Positions 15,827 through 24,834 of a stretch of 45,692 nucleotides of DNA are shown here, one piece after another. The notes under the pieces were generated by a model. The model made no database searches. It saw only the letters and a program-made list of their open reading frames with translations, and was not told the origin of the DNA. The stretch covers positions 1 to 45,692 of the forward strand of contig JAISMF010000039.1 of the NCBI GenBank assembly GCA_031276865.1. Direction: 5' to 3'. This DNA is from Deltaproteobacteria bacterium. Lineage in GTDB: Bacteria > Desulfobacterota > Desulfarculia > Adiutricales > Adiutricaceae. Within the stretch, counting starts at the first letter, position 1. Every line of letters begins with the position of its first letter. A program made the translations under genes and the position numbers.

Positions 15827-16894
15827 TCAGGGGCGGAAAGGCGCGGCCGGCGCCCCCAGGGTCTCGTCCAAGCCGCAAACGAGATTCATGTTGACCACCG
15901 CCTGGGTGACGGCGCCCCGGGCCAGGTTGTCGATGACGGAGACCACCTTGATTAGTCCGGCGGCTTCGTCCAGGCGCAGGGTCAGATCGCAGAAGTTGGT
16001 GCCGCGGACGTCTAAAAGGGAGACGGGGCCGTCGACCCCACGGAAACGCACGAAGGGCTCGTTTCGGTAGAAAGAGGAGTAGAGCTCCCCGAACTCCTCC
16101 TCGCTTAGCATTTCAGCCGGCCGGGCGTAGAGGGTGGTCAAAATGCCCCGGCTCAGGGGCAAAAGGTGCGGGGTGAAGGAGATTTTCAGGGGCCCGCCCG
16201 AAAGGCCCTCGAGGGCCGCCTGGGCCTCGGGGGTGTGCTGATGCCCCACCATCTTGTAGGCCTTGAAATTGTCGTTCACCTCGCAAAAGGAGTAGGCCTC
16301 CTCCGCCCTCCTGCCGGCGCCCGAGACCCCCGACTTGGAGTCGCACACGAGGGGGAAATCCGGCGAGATGAGCTTGTTGGCGGCGAGGGGGGCGGCGGCC
16401 AGGATGATCGACGTGGGGTAGCAGCCTGGATTGGCGACGAGCCTGGTCTTTTTAACATCCTCCCGGTAAAGCTCGGGCAGTCCGTAGACGGCCTCGGCGA
16501 GGAGACCGGGGGCCTGGTGCCGGAATTTGTACCACTTCGGGTAGAGGGCCGGATCTTTCAGGCGGAAATCGCCCGCGAGGTCCACCACCTTCGCCCCCAG
16601 GGCCAGGATCCTGGGAACCAGGGACATGGAGGCCCCGTGGGAGACGCAGAGGAGGAAGACCTCCGGAAAGTTTTCCGGATCCTCCGCGGCCATTTTTTCC
16701 AGGGAGTCGGGGTGCGAGAGGACCAGGTCCCGATAGGGGGCGACCCCCCGATAGGCCGGCTGGACCTCCGACAACTTCTTTCCGGCCCCGTCCCGGGAGG
16801 TGGCCAGGGTCACCCGAAAGACGGGATGGTAAAAGAGGGCCTGGAGCAGGCCCTGCCCGGTGTAGCCGTTCACGCCGACGATTCCGGCCTTCAT
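15827..16894 (-). CDS. argC: N-acetyl-gamma-glutamyl-phosphate reductase
   Basis: A 355-residue enzyme that reduces N-acetylglutamyl-phosphate to the semialdehyde with NADPH, the third step of arginine synthesis. The nucleotide-binding loop is GIVGVNGYTGQGLL at the N-terminus, and the catalytic Cys is in ANPGCYPTSIIL. The start is the ATG at 16894 with GGAGGAG seven bases upstream; an in-frame start at 16918 adds eight residues before the conserved beta strand and is unlikely. It stands behind rpsI, which has its own terminator, so argC probably has its own promoter within 16895-16995. A 14-bp perfect hairpin is in that interval. Other arg genes are not in the window. Confidence 0.96.
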   Translation of the reverse strand: MKAGIVGVNGYTGQGLLQALFYHPVFRVTLATSRDGAGKKLSEVQPAYRGVAPYRDLVLSHPDSLEKMAAEDPENFPEVFLLCVSHGASMSLVPRILALGAKVVDLAGDFRLKDPALYPKWYKFRHQAPGLLAEAVYGLPELYREDVKKTRLVANPGCYPTSIILAAAPLAANKLISPDFPLVCDSKSGVSGAGRRAEEAYSFCEVNDNFKAYKMVGHQHTPEAQAALEGLSGGPLKISFTPHLLPLSRGILTTLYARPAEMLSEEEFGELYSSFYRNEPFVRFRGVDGPVSLLDVRGTNFCDLTLRLDEAAGLIKVVSVIDNLARGAVTQAVVNMNLVCGLDETLGAPAAPFRP

Positions 16895-16950
16895 AAAACG
16901 CTCCTCCAAAGCCTCCAAGCGGGCGGAGGAGTCCGCCTTCCTGGGGGGGC

Positions 16951-16991
16951 GGGGCGCGTCCGCCCTCCGGAAGGGTTGGCGGACGCGCCCC
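16951..16991. repeat. Perfect 14-bp hairpin upstream of argC
   Basis: GGGGCGCGTCCGCC (16951-16964) and GGCGGACGCGCCCC (16978-16991) are exact complements around a 13-base loop. No T-run follows in the minus direction, so it is not a normal terminator. It may be part of the argC leader or extend the rpsI terminator. Confidence 0.6.
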
Positions 16992-16995
16992 GGTG

Positions 16996-17033
16996 AAAAA
17001 AAAACCGGACCTGGTGATTTTCCGGGCCCGGTT
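16996..17033 (-). terminator. Rho-independent terminator of rplM-rpsI
   Basis: On the minus strand AACCGGGCC pairs with GGTCCGGTT (one G-T pair) and nine T residues follow. It lies 25 bp after the rpsI stop codon. Confidence 0.9.
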
Positions 17034-17057
17034 GGATAAGCTGTTAAACGCCCAAAA

Positions 17058-17456
17058 TTAGCGTTTGGAGTACTGGAAGCGGGCCCTGGCGCCCTTCTGG
17101 CCGTATTTTTTGCGCTCCTTTTCCCGGCTGTCCCGGGTCAAAAGGCCGGCCTTCTTCAAAGGGGCGCGGAAGGCCTGGTCGTACTGCTGCAAAGCCTTGG
17201 AGATGCCGTGCCGGATGGCTCCGGCCTGGCCGCTTATCCCCCCTCCGCCCACCAGGATGTAGAAGTCGAACTTCCCGTGGGAGGCGGTGAGCTTCAGGGG
17301 CTGCTCGGTCTGGGTCCTCAGGGTCTCGAGGGGGAAGTACTCGTTTAAGGGACGCCCGTTCACGGAGACCTGCCCCGCCCCCGGGTTCATCCAGACCCTG
17401 GCGATGGCGTTTTTGCGTTTTCCCGTGGCGTAGAATTTGACGGCTGCCTGCGACAT
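17058..17456 (-). CDS. rpsI: 30S ribosomal protein S9
   Basis: A 132-residue protein of typical length. It has the S9 signature [20 protein letters not shown] (residues 73-92) and the conserved basic C-terminus [17 protein letters not shown], which reaches into the ribosomal P site. The N-terminus [15 protein letters not shown] is also typical. It lies 71 bp downstream of rplM, the usual order, and is followed by a strong terminator. Confidence 0.98.
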   Translation of the reverse strand: MSQAAVKFYATGKRKNAIARVWMNPGAGQVSVNGRPLNEYFPLETLRTQTEQPLKLTASHGKFDFYILVGGGGISGQAGAIRHGISKALQQYDQAFRAPLKKAGLLTRDSREKERKKYGQKGARARFQYSKR

Positions 17457-17527
17457 GTTGCTCCTTGAAATCGTCCCGGCCGATGCGTCCGGACCTGATC
17501 CTTACCGGGCGGAAGCCCTTTTCCGGC

Positions 17528-17992
17528 CTACCGGCCCTCTTTCCCATCCTCCAGGCTCTTTATCACCAGGGGTTCGGGCTTTTGGCGGGCGTGGGGATGC
17601 TCCGGTCCGGCGTAGACCTTGAGTTTTTTAAGCTGCCGGCGGCCCAGGGTGTTTTTGGGAAGCATCCCCCGCACGGCGCGCGTGACGAGCTCGGTGGGCT
17701 TTTTCGCCAGCAGGGTCTTGGCCGCCACCTCCCTCAAGCCGCCGATGAAGCCGGTGTAGCGCCGGTAAATCTTCTGGTCCAGCTTGCGGCCGGTGAGGCG
17801 CACCTTGTCGGCGTTGACCACCACGACGAAGTCGCCCGCGTCGTTGTGGGGCGTGTAAATCGCCTTGTCCTTGCCCCGGAGCTTTTTGGCTATCTCGGAG
17901 GACAGCCGCCCCAGGATCTTGTCCGCGGCGTCCACCACGTACCAGCGTTTCACCACTTCCTTTTCTTTGGCCATGAAGCTTTTGTCATTCAT
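17528..17992 (-). CDS. rplM: 50S ribosomal protein L13
   Basis: A 154-residue protein of family length. Typical motifs are [20 protein letters not shown] near the N-terminus, [16 protein letters not shown], the signature [20 protein letters not shown], and the ending [17 protein letters not shown]13 is an early assembly protein of the large subunit. The start at 17992 ([12 protein letters not shown]) has only a weak ribosome binding site; the Met six codons later is an alternative. It is the first gene of the rplM-rpsI operon, with a promoter about 70 bp upstream and a small hairpin (GGAGC-TTAC-GGCTCC) in the leader. Confidence 0.97.
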   Translation of the reverse strand: MNDKSFMAKEKEVVKRWYVVDAADKILGRLSSEIAKKLRGKDKAIYTPHNDAGDFVVVVNADKVRLTGRKLDQKIYRRYTGFIGGLREVAAKTLLAKKPTELVTRAVRGMLPKNTLGRRQLKKLKVYAGPEHPHARQKPEPLVIKSLEDGKEGR

Positions 17993-18057
17993 AAGTTAAC
18001 CGGCCCCTTCGGGTGGAAAACGGAGCCGTAAGCTCCGGTGGAAGGCTTGAAACAGTT

Positions 18058-18086
18058 CTTATAACAGTAAAAAACCGGGGCGTCAA
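18058..18086 (-). promoter_or_regulatory. Sigma70-type promoter of rplM-rpsI
   Basis: On the minus strand TTGACG (18086-18081), a 17-bp spacer and TATAAG (18063-18058). It lies between rsmB and rplM and gives a leader of about 60 bases. Confidence 0.75.
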
Positions 18087-18162
18087 GAATTTTTTAGGCC
18101 TCCCCGGCCTTTCGGGTCCCGGCCGTCGGCCTCGCCGGAAAAATCCGCCCTCCCCTCCAAAA

Positions 18163-19524
18163 TCAGGGGGAGCCCCGCCTCTCCAGGACGGCGTAGAAAA
18201 AGCCGTCGGTTCCGTGGCGGTGGGGCAGGAAGCGCAGCATGCCCGGGGCCAGGCGGGCGTCCCTCAACGCCTCGGGGAAGTCGTCGCGGAGGACGAAGTC
18301 CGGCCGCCGGACCAAAAAATCGGCCACCACCCCGGGTCCCTCCTCGTCGGTCACCGTGCAGACGGAGTAGATGAGCCTCCCTCCGGGGATCACGGCCCGG
18401 GCGGCGGAGTACAGGAGGATTTTCTGGAGGGCGGCGAGGGTCTCCACGTCCTCCTCCCTCTTTTTCCATTTAATGTCCGGCCGCCTCCTTATCACCCCCA
18501 GGGAGCTGCAGGGGGGGTCCAGGTAGACCAGATCGAAGGAGGGCTGGAACTTCTGGACGAGGACGTCGGCCGTCCGGCACTCCGGACCCCCGGGGAGCCT
18601 CAGCCGCTGGTACTCCTCTTTGAGGCGGGTGAGTTTGGAGTCGGACAAATCCACCGCCACCACGTCCGCGAGGGGGTTCAGGATCTTGAAGGCCAGGCTT
18701 TTCCCCCCCAGACCGGCGCAAAGATCCAGCATCCGGCGGCCGCGGCCGAAAAGGAGGCCCGCCACCTGGGAGGCCTCGTCCTGGATGGAGAAGTAGCCCT
18801 CGTGGTAGCCCGGCCAGGTGTCGGGGTGGCCCACGAACTCCAGGGGGGCGAGCCCCCAGGGGGAGTAGCGGGTGGCCAAGGCGGGAAAGGGCAGCATGGC
18901 CTTTAGATCGTCTCGGGTGATGAGCCCGGTGTTCACCCTCAAGGTGGGGGGCGCCGAGCGGTTGCCCGCCACCAGGAAGGCGCGGGTCTCCCTGAAACCC
19001 CACTCGTCTAAAAACTTGTCCACCATCCATTGGGGGTGGCTGTAGAAGACCGAGAGCCTGCGGGCGAGGGGGGTCTGGGCCCCGTCCTCCTCCACCGGCC
19101 AGTAGGGTCCGTTCTCCTTGTCCAGGGCGAAGGAGCGCAGGACCGCGTTCACCAGCCCCTCCCTGCCCGGCGCGAACTTTTTGGTGAGCTCGGTGGTCTC
19201 GTTCACCACCGCGTGATGGGCCAGGCGGTCGAAAAACAGAAGCTGGGCCAGACCCAGCCTGAGGATGACCCTGACCAGGGAGGGGGTGCCGGAGGGGGAG
19301 TTGAGCTTTCGATCCAGGAGGTAGTCCAGGCGGCTCTGATGCCGCAAACAGGCGTAGACCATGGCCGAGGCCAGGGCCCGGTCCCGCTGGGAGAGCATGA
19401 CCCCGTCGCGGTTCAGGACCTCCTCGGGCGCGGCCCCCTCGCCGGCGGCCCGCAGAACCGCCAAGGCGACCCGGCGGGGGTCCGCCGAGAAAACGCCGCC
19501 GCGGGAAATGTGAGCGTCGCGCAT
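18163..19524 (-). CDS. rsmB: 16S rRNA (cytosine-967-C5)-methyltransferase RsmB
   Basis: A 453-residue protein. The N-terminal third is an RNA-binding NusB-like domain (residues about 15-145). The C-terminal Rossmann domain has motif I MLDLCAGLGGKSLAF (about 270), motif IV DPPCSSLGV and motif VI YSVCTVTDEEGPGV, which supply the two Cys of the RNA m5C family. RsmB methylates C967 of 16S rRNA. The start ATG at 19524 gives MRDAHISRGGVF before the conserved DPRRVALAVLRA. It precedes the rplM promoter with no terminator of its own that I can recognise. Confidence 0.93.
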   Translation of the reverse strand: MRDAHISRGGVFSADPRRVALAVLRAAGEGAAPEEVLNRDGVMLSQRDRALASAMVYACLRHQSRLDYLLDRKLNSPSGTPSLVRVILRLGLAQLLFFDRLAHHAVVNETTELTKKFAPGREGLVNAVLRSFALDKENGPYWPVEEDGAQTPLARRLSVFYSHPQWMVDKFLDEWGFRETRAFLVAGNRSAPPTLRVNTGLITRDDLKAMLPFPALATRYSPWGLAPLEFVGHPDTWPGYHEGYFSIQDEASQVAGLLFGRGRRMLDLCAGLGGKSLAFKILNPLADVVAVDLSDSKLTRLKEEYQRLRLPGGPECRTADVLVQKFQPSFDLVYLDPPCSSLGVIRRRPDIKWKKREEDVETLAALQKILLYSAARAVIPGGRLIYSVCTVTDEEGPGVVADFLVRRPDFVLRDDFPEALRDARLAPGMLRFLPHRHGTDGFFYAVLERRGSP

Positions 19525-20240
19525 GAATCAACTCCGAAAACGGCCCCCGCGGGCGTCCCGAGCTAAAGATCCCCAAGGCTCCGAAGGTTCCAAGCCCCGG
19601 GCCGCGAAAAAAGCCGGAACCCGCGGTCGGCTTAAACCATATCACCTAAAGCCCTTTGGTTTCAACTCTATTCGGCCCCGGCCGCCTCCGGAGGGGCCCG
19701 GACGCCTTTTTCCCCCCCCTTCGCGAGGCGGCTAAAGTCCGGAGCCAATTCGTCCGAAAAGGGTCGGAGGGGGGGGAAAGCTCCGCCCCCCGGCCTTCGG
19801 ACGCTGGGCGTTTTCGGCCCCGAAGGGGTCCAAACGGTTTCATGTTTGGTGAAATCCGCCCGTTTTAGACGAAATTACGCTTAGAATCGGCCTTTTCGCC
19901 TCGAATTATAATAAGCGCCGCCGCCCGCCGCCCTCCGGCTTTCGGCCTGGAACCCAAAATGTTGAACCTTTCGCGACCCTTTTCTCTAGAAAATGAGATT
20001 TTTTCGGAAATTGATTCAAAAAACGTTTAACTTTTCGAAGCGGCTGACGATAAGAAAACAAAGCCGACGGATCTCCCGCCAAAGAGAACCAGGCCGATTC
20101 CGCGCTAGGCGGTTTTTTTCTAAACGTTTTCCCGATTTCAGCGTCATCGGTTTTTTTTTGGACGCGGTCTTTCCGCCGGTCCGCCCGCCGGAGGCGGTCA
20201 GGTTTAAAGATATCACACTCTCATTCTTCGGAGGGAAACA
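19525..20240. other. Gap without a recognised gene
   Basis: About 700 bp, GC-rich at first and more AT-rich from 19860. It holds several short inverted GC stretches but no coding sequence I can support. In several Deltaproteobacteria an ihfA gene precedes a small MerR-type gene like the next one; I find no trace of it here. Confidence 0.45.
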
Positions 20241-20561
20241 ATGGCCCAATTCAATTCCTTGGACAAAATAGGCCTAAGCATTGACCAGGTCTCGCAAATG
20301 ACCGGGGTCAAAAAAACCACCCTCAGATACTGGGAAAAAGAATTTTCCGATTATTTAAAGCCGGAACGATCAGATACTAAGCGCCGCCAGTACTCGCTGC
20401 AGGAGGTGGAGAAAGTAGCGGTTTTAAAACAGCTCATCGAGGAGGAGAAGTACAAATCAGCCGGAGTGCGTCTGAAGCTCGGGCTGGGAAACACCTTCGC
20501 CACCGCGCGCGGCGCGGTCGGAAGCCCCGTTCCGACCGAAAAGGCCCTGCCGGACGGATGA
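20241..20561 (+). CDS. Small MerR-family DNA-binding protein
   Basis: A 106-residue protein. Residues 10-80 form a MerR-type winged helix: IGLSIDQVSQMTGVKKTTLR, then YWEKEFSDYLKPERSD and KRRQYSLQEVEKVAVLKQLI. The dimerisation helix and effector domain of full MerR proteins are absent; a short tail of about 20 residues follows. Such short versions are usual for this subgroup in Deltaproteobacteria. The start has GGAGGG about five bases upstream. It is a single-gene unit ending in the terminator at 20651-20682. The target is unknown. Confidence 0.88.
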   Translation: MAQFNSLDKIGLSIDQVSQMTGVKKTTLRYWEKEFSDYLKPERSDTKRRQYSLQEVEKVAVLKQLIEEEKYKSAGVRLKLGLGNTFATARGAVGSPVPTEKALPDG

Positions 20562-20650
20562 GTTCATTAAATTCTGCCAGTTAAATCTAGGAAATTTTTC
20601 AGCGTACGCCATGGAGGGCCCGGACGCGCCATGGAAGGCCTATCGAAAAA

Positions 20651-20682
20651 AGAGGAACGGAGACGGTTCCTCTTTTTTTTTA
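20651..20682 (+). terminator. Rho-independent terminator of the MerR-type gene
   Basis: AGAGGAAC (20651-20658) pairs with GTTCCTCT (20666-20673) and a run of T follows to 20681. The following stretch to 21075 is GC-rich with no gene I can support. Confidence 0.9.
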
Positions 20683-21075
20683 GCCCTTTCCCTCCGGCGG
20701 GCGGACGCGCGCCTTTAGAGGCGAAGCCGGCTTGAAAAACCCTCCCCGGGTTCGCTTTTTCCGTTCTTCGTTTCAATCTCCCTCCTCATCCTTCCGCTCT
20801 TCTTCCTTCCAATCCCCCGCCCAAGCCTTTCCAGCCGCATCCTCGTCCGCGCGAACTTCCCCCCCCCGCCTTGTCCAAACGAGGCGTGAGGAGGGAGGCG
20901 GGACTTAAGCCCGACGGCCCGGCCTCAGCCCGCCGCCGTCGTTCGCGGCGGAAGCTCCGGAAGGGCCGGGTCCGCGGGGTTCGGCTTGAAAGCGTTTCGG
21001 GGGGGGGCGCGGAGGAACCCGGGCCGGTTTTCGCGCCCGGGAGGAGGTGAAGCCGCGCCTAAGGCGTCCCCCTTT

Positions 21076-21426
21076 TCAATCCGCGCGGACGTCTTTGAGC
21101 GCGCGAACCTCCTCCTCGGACAACCCGCTCAACTCGACTGTGACGTCGAGCGGCGGCTCGTTTGCCGACATCTTCCGGGCGATCTTCCGGCGCGCTTCAA
21201 GATCGCCATCCTTCCGGCCCAGCTCCCAACCTTTCTCGAAGCCGTTAACCAGGCCTTCAAGCGTTCCCTCCCTAAAGCCGTCTTCCCGGCCTTCCTTCCA
21301 GCCCCTCCGCCAGCCTTCGTTCCGTCCATCGTCAAAGCCTTCGCACCGGCCGCGCTTGTAGTTGAACCGCCCGTATTTTAAAGCTAAATCGAAAGACAAC
21401 GTTCTCGTTTCTTGTTTATCGTCCAC
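21076..21426 (-). CDS. Short protein like the C-terminal tail of Rpn / PD-(D/E)XK transposase-family nucleases
   Basis: A 116-residue protein. Residues 29-75 repeat Gly every four residues with charged partners (EGFDDGRNEGWRRGWKEG...), and the end reads ARKIARKMSANEPPLDV followed by LSGLSEEEVRAL. This Gly-repeat plus LSGLSEEEV ending is the usual tail of Rpn-like / YhgA-like nucleases. The catalytic N-terminal domain is missing and I find no trace of it upstream. Start GTG at 21426 has CGAGG eight bases upstream, so the fragment could still be translated. It may be a remnant or a free tail protein that competes for partners. A similar tail occurs in the decayed gene at 44563-44993. Confidence 0.6.
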   Translation of the reverse strand: MDDKQETRTLSFDLALKYGRFNYKRGRCEGFDDGRNEGWRRGWKEGREDGFREGTLEGLVNGFEKGWELGRKDGDLEARRKIARKMSANEPPLDVTVELSGLSEEEVRALKDVRAD

Positions 21427-22512
21427 GTCCGCGACCTCGAAATGTTATAAGCGAACAAGGAGCGGGAGAATCCCGCGGTCCTGGGAAGGATTCTTCCCCT
21501 TGGGGTGGCCGGAAGCGCCTTTCCGGCCCCCCCGCCCCCTCGAGGCCGCGGGAGGGGCCGCTTGCGGGCGGGCGACCGCGAAGCCTCCTGGACAATCCGG
21601 AGACGGGGGGAAAAGCCTGGCGGACGATCCGCCTCCCCGGGGTCGGACCTTCCTTTCAAAAGCGGCGGTTAGCGCTCTGAAATCTTAAGCGCGCGATCCA
21701 TGGCCGCGGTTCGAGACGATCTTTCCGAATCGCGGAATCCTCAAGGGTCGCGCGCGGATCGCCCCGCGTAATTCGCTTTGCCGTTTTCGGCGAGGGAGGC
21801 GAAAAGTCCCAAAAATTTGAGAAAATTTTCAAACTATGCGCTTTATGTCCATAGAGCGTTATTATTCATCCCATATTTTGTATACCATCGCTAACAAACT
21901 GTAAAGCCGGACTTTTCGCTCGAGCGTCGATTTTTTCCCGCCTGAAACGTCAAAGTCGGACGCGCTCCGCGCCGTTTTTCAACCCGGGAAATGAACATGA
22001 CGAAAGCGCGGCGCGGTTGGAATTTTAAAATTCCGTCCCCATGTTGGGATGAGCGCGAATAAAAAAAACTATATTTTTGTCGCGCGTATTGCGTCTGGAT
22101 TTTATGTTCATCTATTTGTAATGATAATTTGTGGTTAAAAAAATAGCTCGGAACTACGGATCAAGAGGGCCCGGACGAGGGTTCCTGTCGAGAGCGCCCG
22201 CTTTGAAACCCAAAAAATCAAGATTTTCCCCGCGCGTCCCTCCCCGGGGAAGATGTTCTAAGCCTTTCGGCCGCTTTTTTCAAACGAAAATTTACGACGC
22301 CGATTTAACCGCGGTTGTTGGCGGACAAGGGCGAATCGTCCGCCATCGCATGAAATCGCGGCGTATTTTTAGCGGGACGGGGACGACGGAAATCCACGGC
22401 CCGAAAAACCTCTAATTTTTTAGGCCCCCCCGGGGCGGTTTTTTTCCGCGAAAGCTCCGTTTTAGAGGCGGATCGGGAAAAAAATAAAGCGCGGAAAATA
22501 AGCCTGTTCCCT
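21427..22512. other. Long gap with one inverted-repeat element
   Basis: Nearly 1.1 kb without a convincing gene. It contains the MITE-like element at 21799-21919. A second AT-rich patch at 22060-22135 carries CTATATTTTTGT flanked by GCGCG/CGCGC stretches, and there is an A/T-rich palindrome GGAATTTTAAAATTCC at 22019-22034. The last 100 bases before ispDF are GC-rich. Confidence 0.5.
21799..21919 (-). mobile_element. MITE-like element A, 121 bp with 11-bp terminal inverted repeats
   Basis: GCGAAAAGTCC (21799-21809) and GGACTTTTCGC (21909-21919) are perfect inverted repeats around an AT-rich interior of 99 bp. Read on the minus strand the interior contains ATACAAAATATGGGATGAAT, which matches ATACAAAATATAGGATAAAT of element B (36058-36179) with two differences. 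No coding capacity and no clear target-site duplication. Confidence 0.7.
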
Positions 22513-23739
22513 TCACTCCCTTAGGTGGAGCAGGGCCACCGCCTGGGCCCCCAGACCCTCGCCCCGGCCCAGAAAACCCATGCCTTCGGTGGTCTTTCCC
22601 TTCAAATTCAGCCGGGAAAGGGGGATGTCCAGGATCCCGCAGAGGGTGCGGCGGATGAGCTCCCTCTTGGGGGCTATCCGGGGCCTCTCGCCGAAAAGGG
22701 TCAAATCGACGTGGCCGATGGCGAAACCCCCGCGGCACTTTTCCCAGGCGAGGGCGAGGAGCCTCCTCCCCGAGGCCCCCAGGTAGCTCGGGTCCGCGTC
22801 CGGAAAATGGGATCCGATGTCCCCCAGCGCGGCCGCTCCCAGGAGGGCGTCGATTAGGGCGTGGGTGAGGACGTCCGCGTCCGAGTGGCCCAGGAGGCCC
22901 GTCTCCCCCGCGAAGGGGACGCAGCCGAGATAAAGGGGCCGCCCCGGGGCGAAGCGGTGGAAATCCCAGCCCTGTCCGATGGAGACCGACCCCGGGGAAA
23001 GGGCGTCCGCGGGTCGGAGAGGGGGGGGCCCCCCCTCCCCGGGCCCCTTTAAGGCGAGCAGGGCCGCGGCCGTTAAGAGATCCTCGCCATGGGTGATTTT
23101 GATGTTGCGGCCGTCCCCCTCCACCAGGGAGACGGGGTGGGAAAGGGCCTCCGCCAGGGAGGCCTCGTCGGTGGCGCTTTTCAAGGCGGGTCCGGCCAGG
23201 GCCTCCGCCAGGATCTCCCTTTTAAAGGCCTGGGGCGTCTGGGCCAGCCAGAGACCCTCCCGGGGCAGGGTCCGGAGCACGGCGCCCGTGTCCGCGTCCT
23301 CCTCTTTCAAGGTGTCGGAGAGCCGCAGGGCCGGAACGGCGGCTCCGGTCGCGAAGGCCCTTGTCAGCACCCTCTCGATCAAGGACTCCCGGACGAGCGG
23401 CCGGGCGGCGTCGTGGACCAGGATGAAGGAGAGATCTTTTCTTAAGACCCGAAAGGCGCGCTCCACCGACTCCCCCCGGCTCGCCCCCCCCTCGACTACG
23501 AGGAGCCTCTCTCCGGAGGGGTCCAGAGGGCGCAGGTGGAGGGCGAAAAGCTCCATATGCCCGGGGGGGACGGCCACCGCGACCTGGGAAATCAAAGACG
23601 AGGAGAGGAAAGGCGCGACGGCCCGCAGGAGGACCGGCGTTCCCCCGAGGGGCTCCAGCTGCTTGAAAAGGGCCTCCCCCCTTCCGAAACGGAGCCCTCT
23701 TCCGGCCGCCGCGACGACGGCTCCGGCCGTTTTTTGCAT
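22513..23739 (-). CDS. ispDF: Bifunctional IspD/IspF of the MEP isoprenoid pathway
   Basis: A 408-residue fusion of two enzymes. Residues 1-235 are IspD, the 4-diphosphocytidyl-2C-methylerythritol synthase. The nucleotide loop is VVAAAGRGLRFGRGEAL, with VHDAARPLV and TDEASLAE later. Residues 250-408 are IspF, the 2C-methylerythritol 2,4-cyclodiphosphate synthase. Its metal site is GWDFHRF, then GLLGHSDADVLTHALIDALLG and DIGSHFPD, and it ends with KGKTTEGMGFLGRGEG. The IspF half normally starts at the DxH motif, here after a Gly/Pro linker. The fusion is common in alpha-, epsilon- and some deltaproteobacteria. The start ATG at 23739 fits the family N-terminus. The gene lies just downstream of the RNase P RNA. 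Confidence 0.96.
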   Translation of the reverse strand: MQKTAGAVVAAAGRGLRFGRGEALFKQLEPLGGTPVLLRAVAPFLSSSLISQVAVAVPPGHMELFALHLRPLDPSGERLLVVEGGASRGESVERAFRVLRKDLSFILVHDAARPLVRESLIERVLTRAFATGAAVPALRLSDTLKEEDADTGAVLRTLPREGLWLAQTPQAFKREILAEALAGPALKSATDEASLAEALSHPVSLVEGDGRNIKITHGEDLLTAAALLALKGPGEGGPPPLRPADALSPGSVSIGQGWDFHRFAPGRPLYLGCVPFAGETGLLGHSDADVLTHALIDALLGAAALGDIGSHFPDADPSYLGASGRRLLALAWEKCRGGFAIGHVDLTLFGERPRIAPKRELIRRTLCGILDIPLSRLNLKGKTTEGMGFLGRGEGLGAQAVALLHLRE

Positions 23740-23792
23740 GCGATCCTCTCGGGTCCGGCGGAAAACGGAACGCTTGGGGAAAAATAAAAAAA

Positions 23793-24151
23793 CCGGGCCG
23801 GCCTGTAAGCCGGGTTCTGTGAGACGTTTTAGGTCCCGGCGGCCATTCCTCTAGGCGGCGGATCTCTCCGCCGCTCAAGCGACCAACCCGGGAACAAAGC
23901 AGGCGGCTTTATAGTTCCCTTATTAGGTCTTGCTCCCGGCGGGGCATGCCTGGCCCGCCCGGTCGCCCGGACGGCCGGTGAGCTCTTACCTCACCGTTTC
24001 ACCCTTGCCGGAGAAGAATCTCCGGCGGTCTGCTCTCTGTTGCGCTTGCCCGGGGTCGCCCCCGCTGGCCGTTAACCAGCGCCGCGCCTTGTGGAGCCCG
24101 GACTTTCCTCCCGCCCCCCGAAGGGGGCCGGCGGCCGCCCGGCCGGCCCGG
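23793..24151 (-). ncRNA. rnpB: RNase P RNA, bacterial type A
   Basis: Read on the minus strand. The 5' end CCGGGCCGGCC (24151 down) pairs exactly with the 3' GGCCGGCCCGG (ending 23793) to form P1. The universally conserved GAGGAAAGTCCGGGCTCCAC lies near the 5' end, and ACAGAACCCGGCTTACAGGC near the 3' end. The central part includes the conserved GGTAAGAGCTCACC segment. The length is about 359 nt. A -10 box TATAAT lies seven bases before the 5' end, and a T-rich run follows the 3' end. It is the ribozyme that matures tRNA 5' ends. Location is between ispDF and the RNase HI gene. Confidence 0.97.
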
Positions 24152-24158
24152 ATGATCC

Positions 24159-24164
24159 ATTATA
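24159..24164 (-). promoter_or_regulatory. -10 box of the rnpB promoter
   Basis: TATAAT on the minus strand, placed so that transcription would start at about 24152, the predicted 5' end of the RNase P RNA. The -35 region is weak. Confidence 0.7.
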
Positions 24165-24216
24165 ACCCTGAAAAAGGCCCAAAGAGCCTCCGCGGCCGGA
24201 AAAAAACAGCCCTTTT

Positions 24217-24717
24217 TCAGGCCCCCGGCCTCCCCGGGGAGCCCGAGGCCTCCCGGGCCGCCTTGTCGGCCTGGCCGTTTTGCTCCCGGGGGATGTGCGA
24301 GAGCTTCCAGCGCCGAAAGCGGGAGAGAATCCTTAAAGCCAGAATGTGGAGCTCTTTGAGGCGGGGGCTTTTGATCTTCCAGAGGCCGTTCACCTGGTTC
24401 ACCACCAACAGGGAGTCCATGCGGATGTCGATGTCGTCCACCCCCCGCTCCAGGGCCTCGTCCGCCCCCAGGATGAGGGCCCGGTACTCGGCGAAGTTGC
24501 TGGTGCCGTTTCCCAGGTGGATGGAGAGCCGGAAGACCAGATCCCCGTCCCGGTCGAAGAGCAGGGCGCCGGCCCCCGAGGGGCCCGGGTTGTTTAGCGA
24601 GGAGCCGTCGGCGTAGAGGACGAACGCGCCGGAAGCGGCCCCGTCGGCGCGCGGAACCAGGGTGGACGCGGTCTTTAATCCCAGGGAGGCCTTCAAGGCG
24701 TGGGGGGGGGCGGTCAT
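24217..24717 (-). CDS. rnhA: Ribonuclease HI family protein
   Basis: A 166-residue protein with an RNase H fold from about residue 30. The catalytic acidic residues are visible: Asp in VLYADGSSLNNPGPSGAG (about residue 37), Glu in NFAEYRALILGADEAL, Asp in IRMDSLLVVNQVNG, and a last Asp in HIPREQNGQADKAARE. The basic handle of E. coli RNase HI is missing, as in the shorter Bacillus YpdQ/RnhA-like group. It cleaves RNA in RNA:DNA hybrids. The N-terminal 30 residues are unusual. The start is the ATG at 24717; a start nearer the fold is not obvious. It is followed by rnpB on the same strand. Confidence 0.88.
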   Translation of the reverse strand: MTAPPHALKASLGLKTASTLVPRADGAASGAFVLYADGSSLNNPGPSGAGALLFDRDGDLVFRLSIHLGNGTSNFAEYRALILGADEALERGVDDIDIRMDSLLVVNQVNGLWKIKSPRLKELHILALRILSRFRRWKLSHIPREQNGQADKAAREASGSPGRPGA

Positions 24718-24834
24718 ACAATCATCCCTCTCCGCCTACATGGGGCTCTTTCGGACGCTCGCGCGTCCGGAAGAGCCGGTTGAGGCGGTCGGTCGGAAAT
24801 AAAATTGATCGCGGGGTAAATAAGCGGGGGGTTT

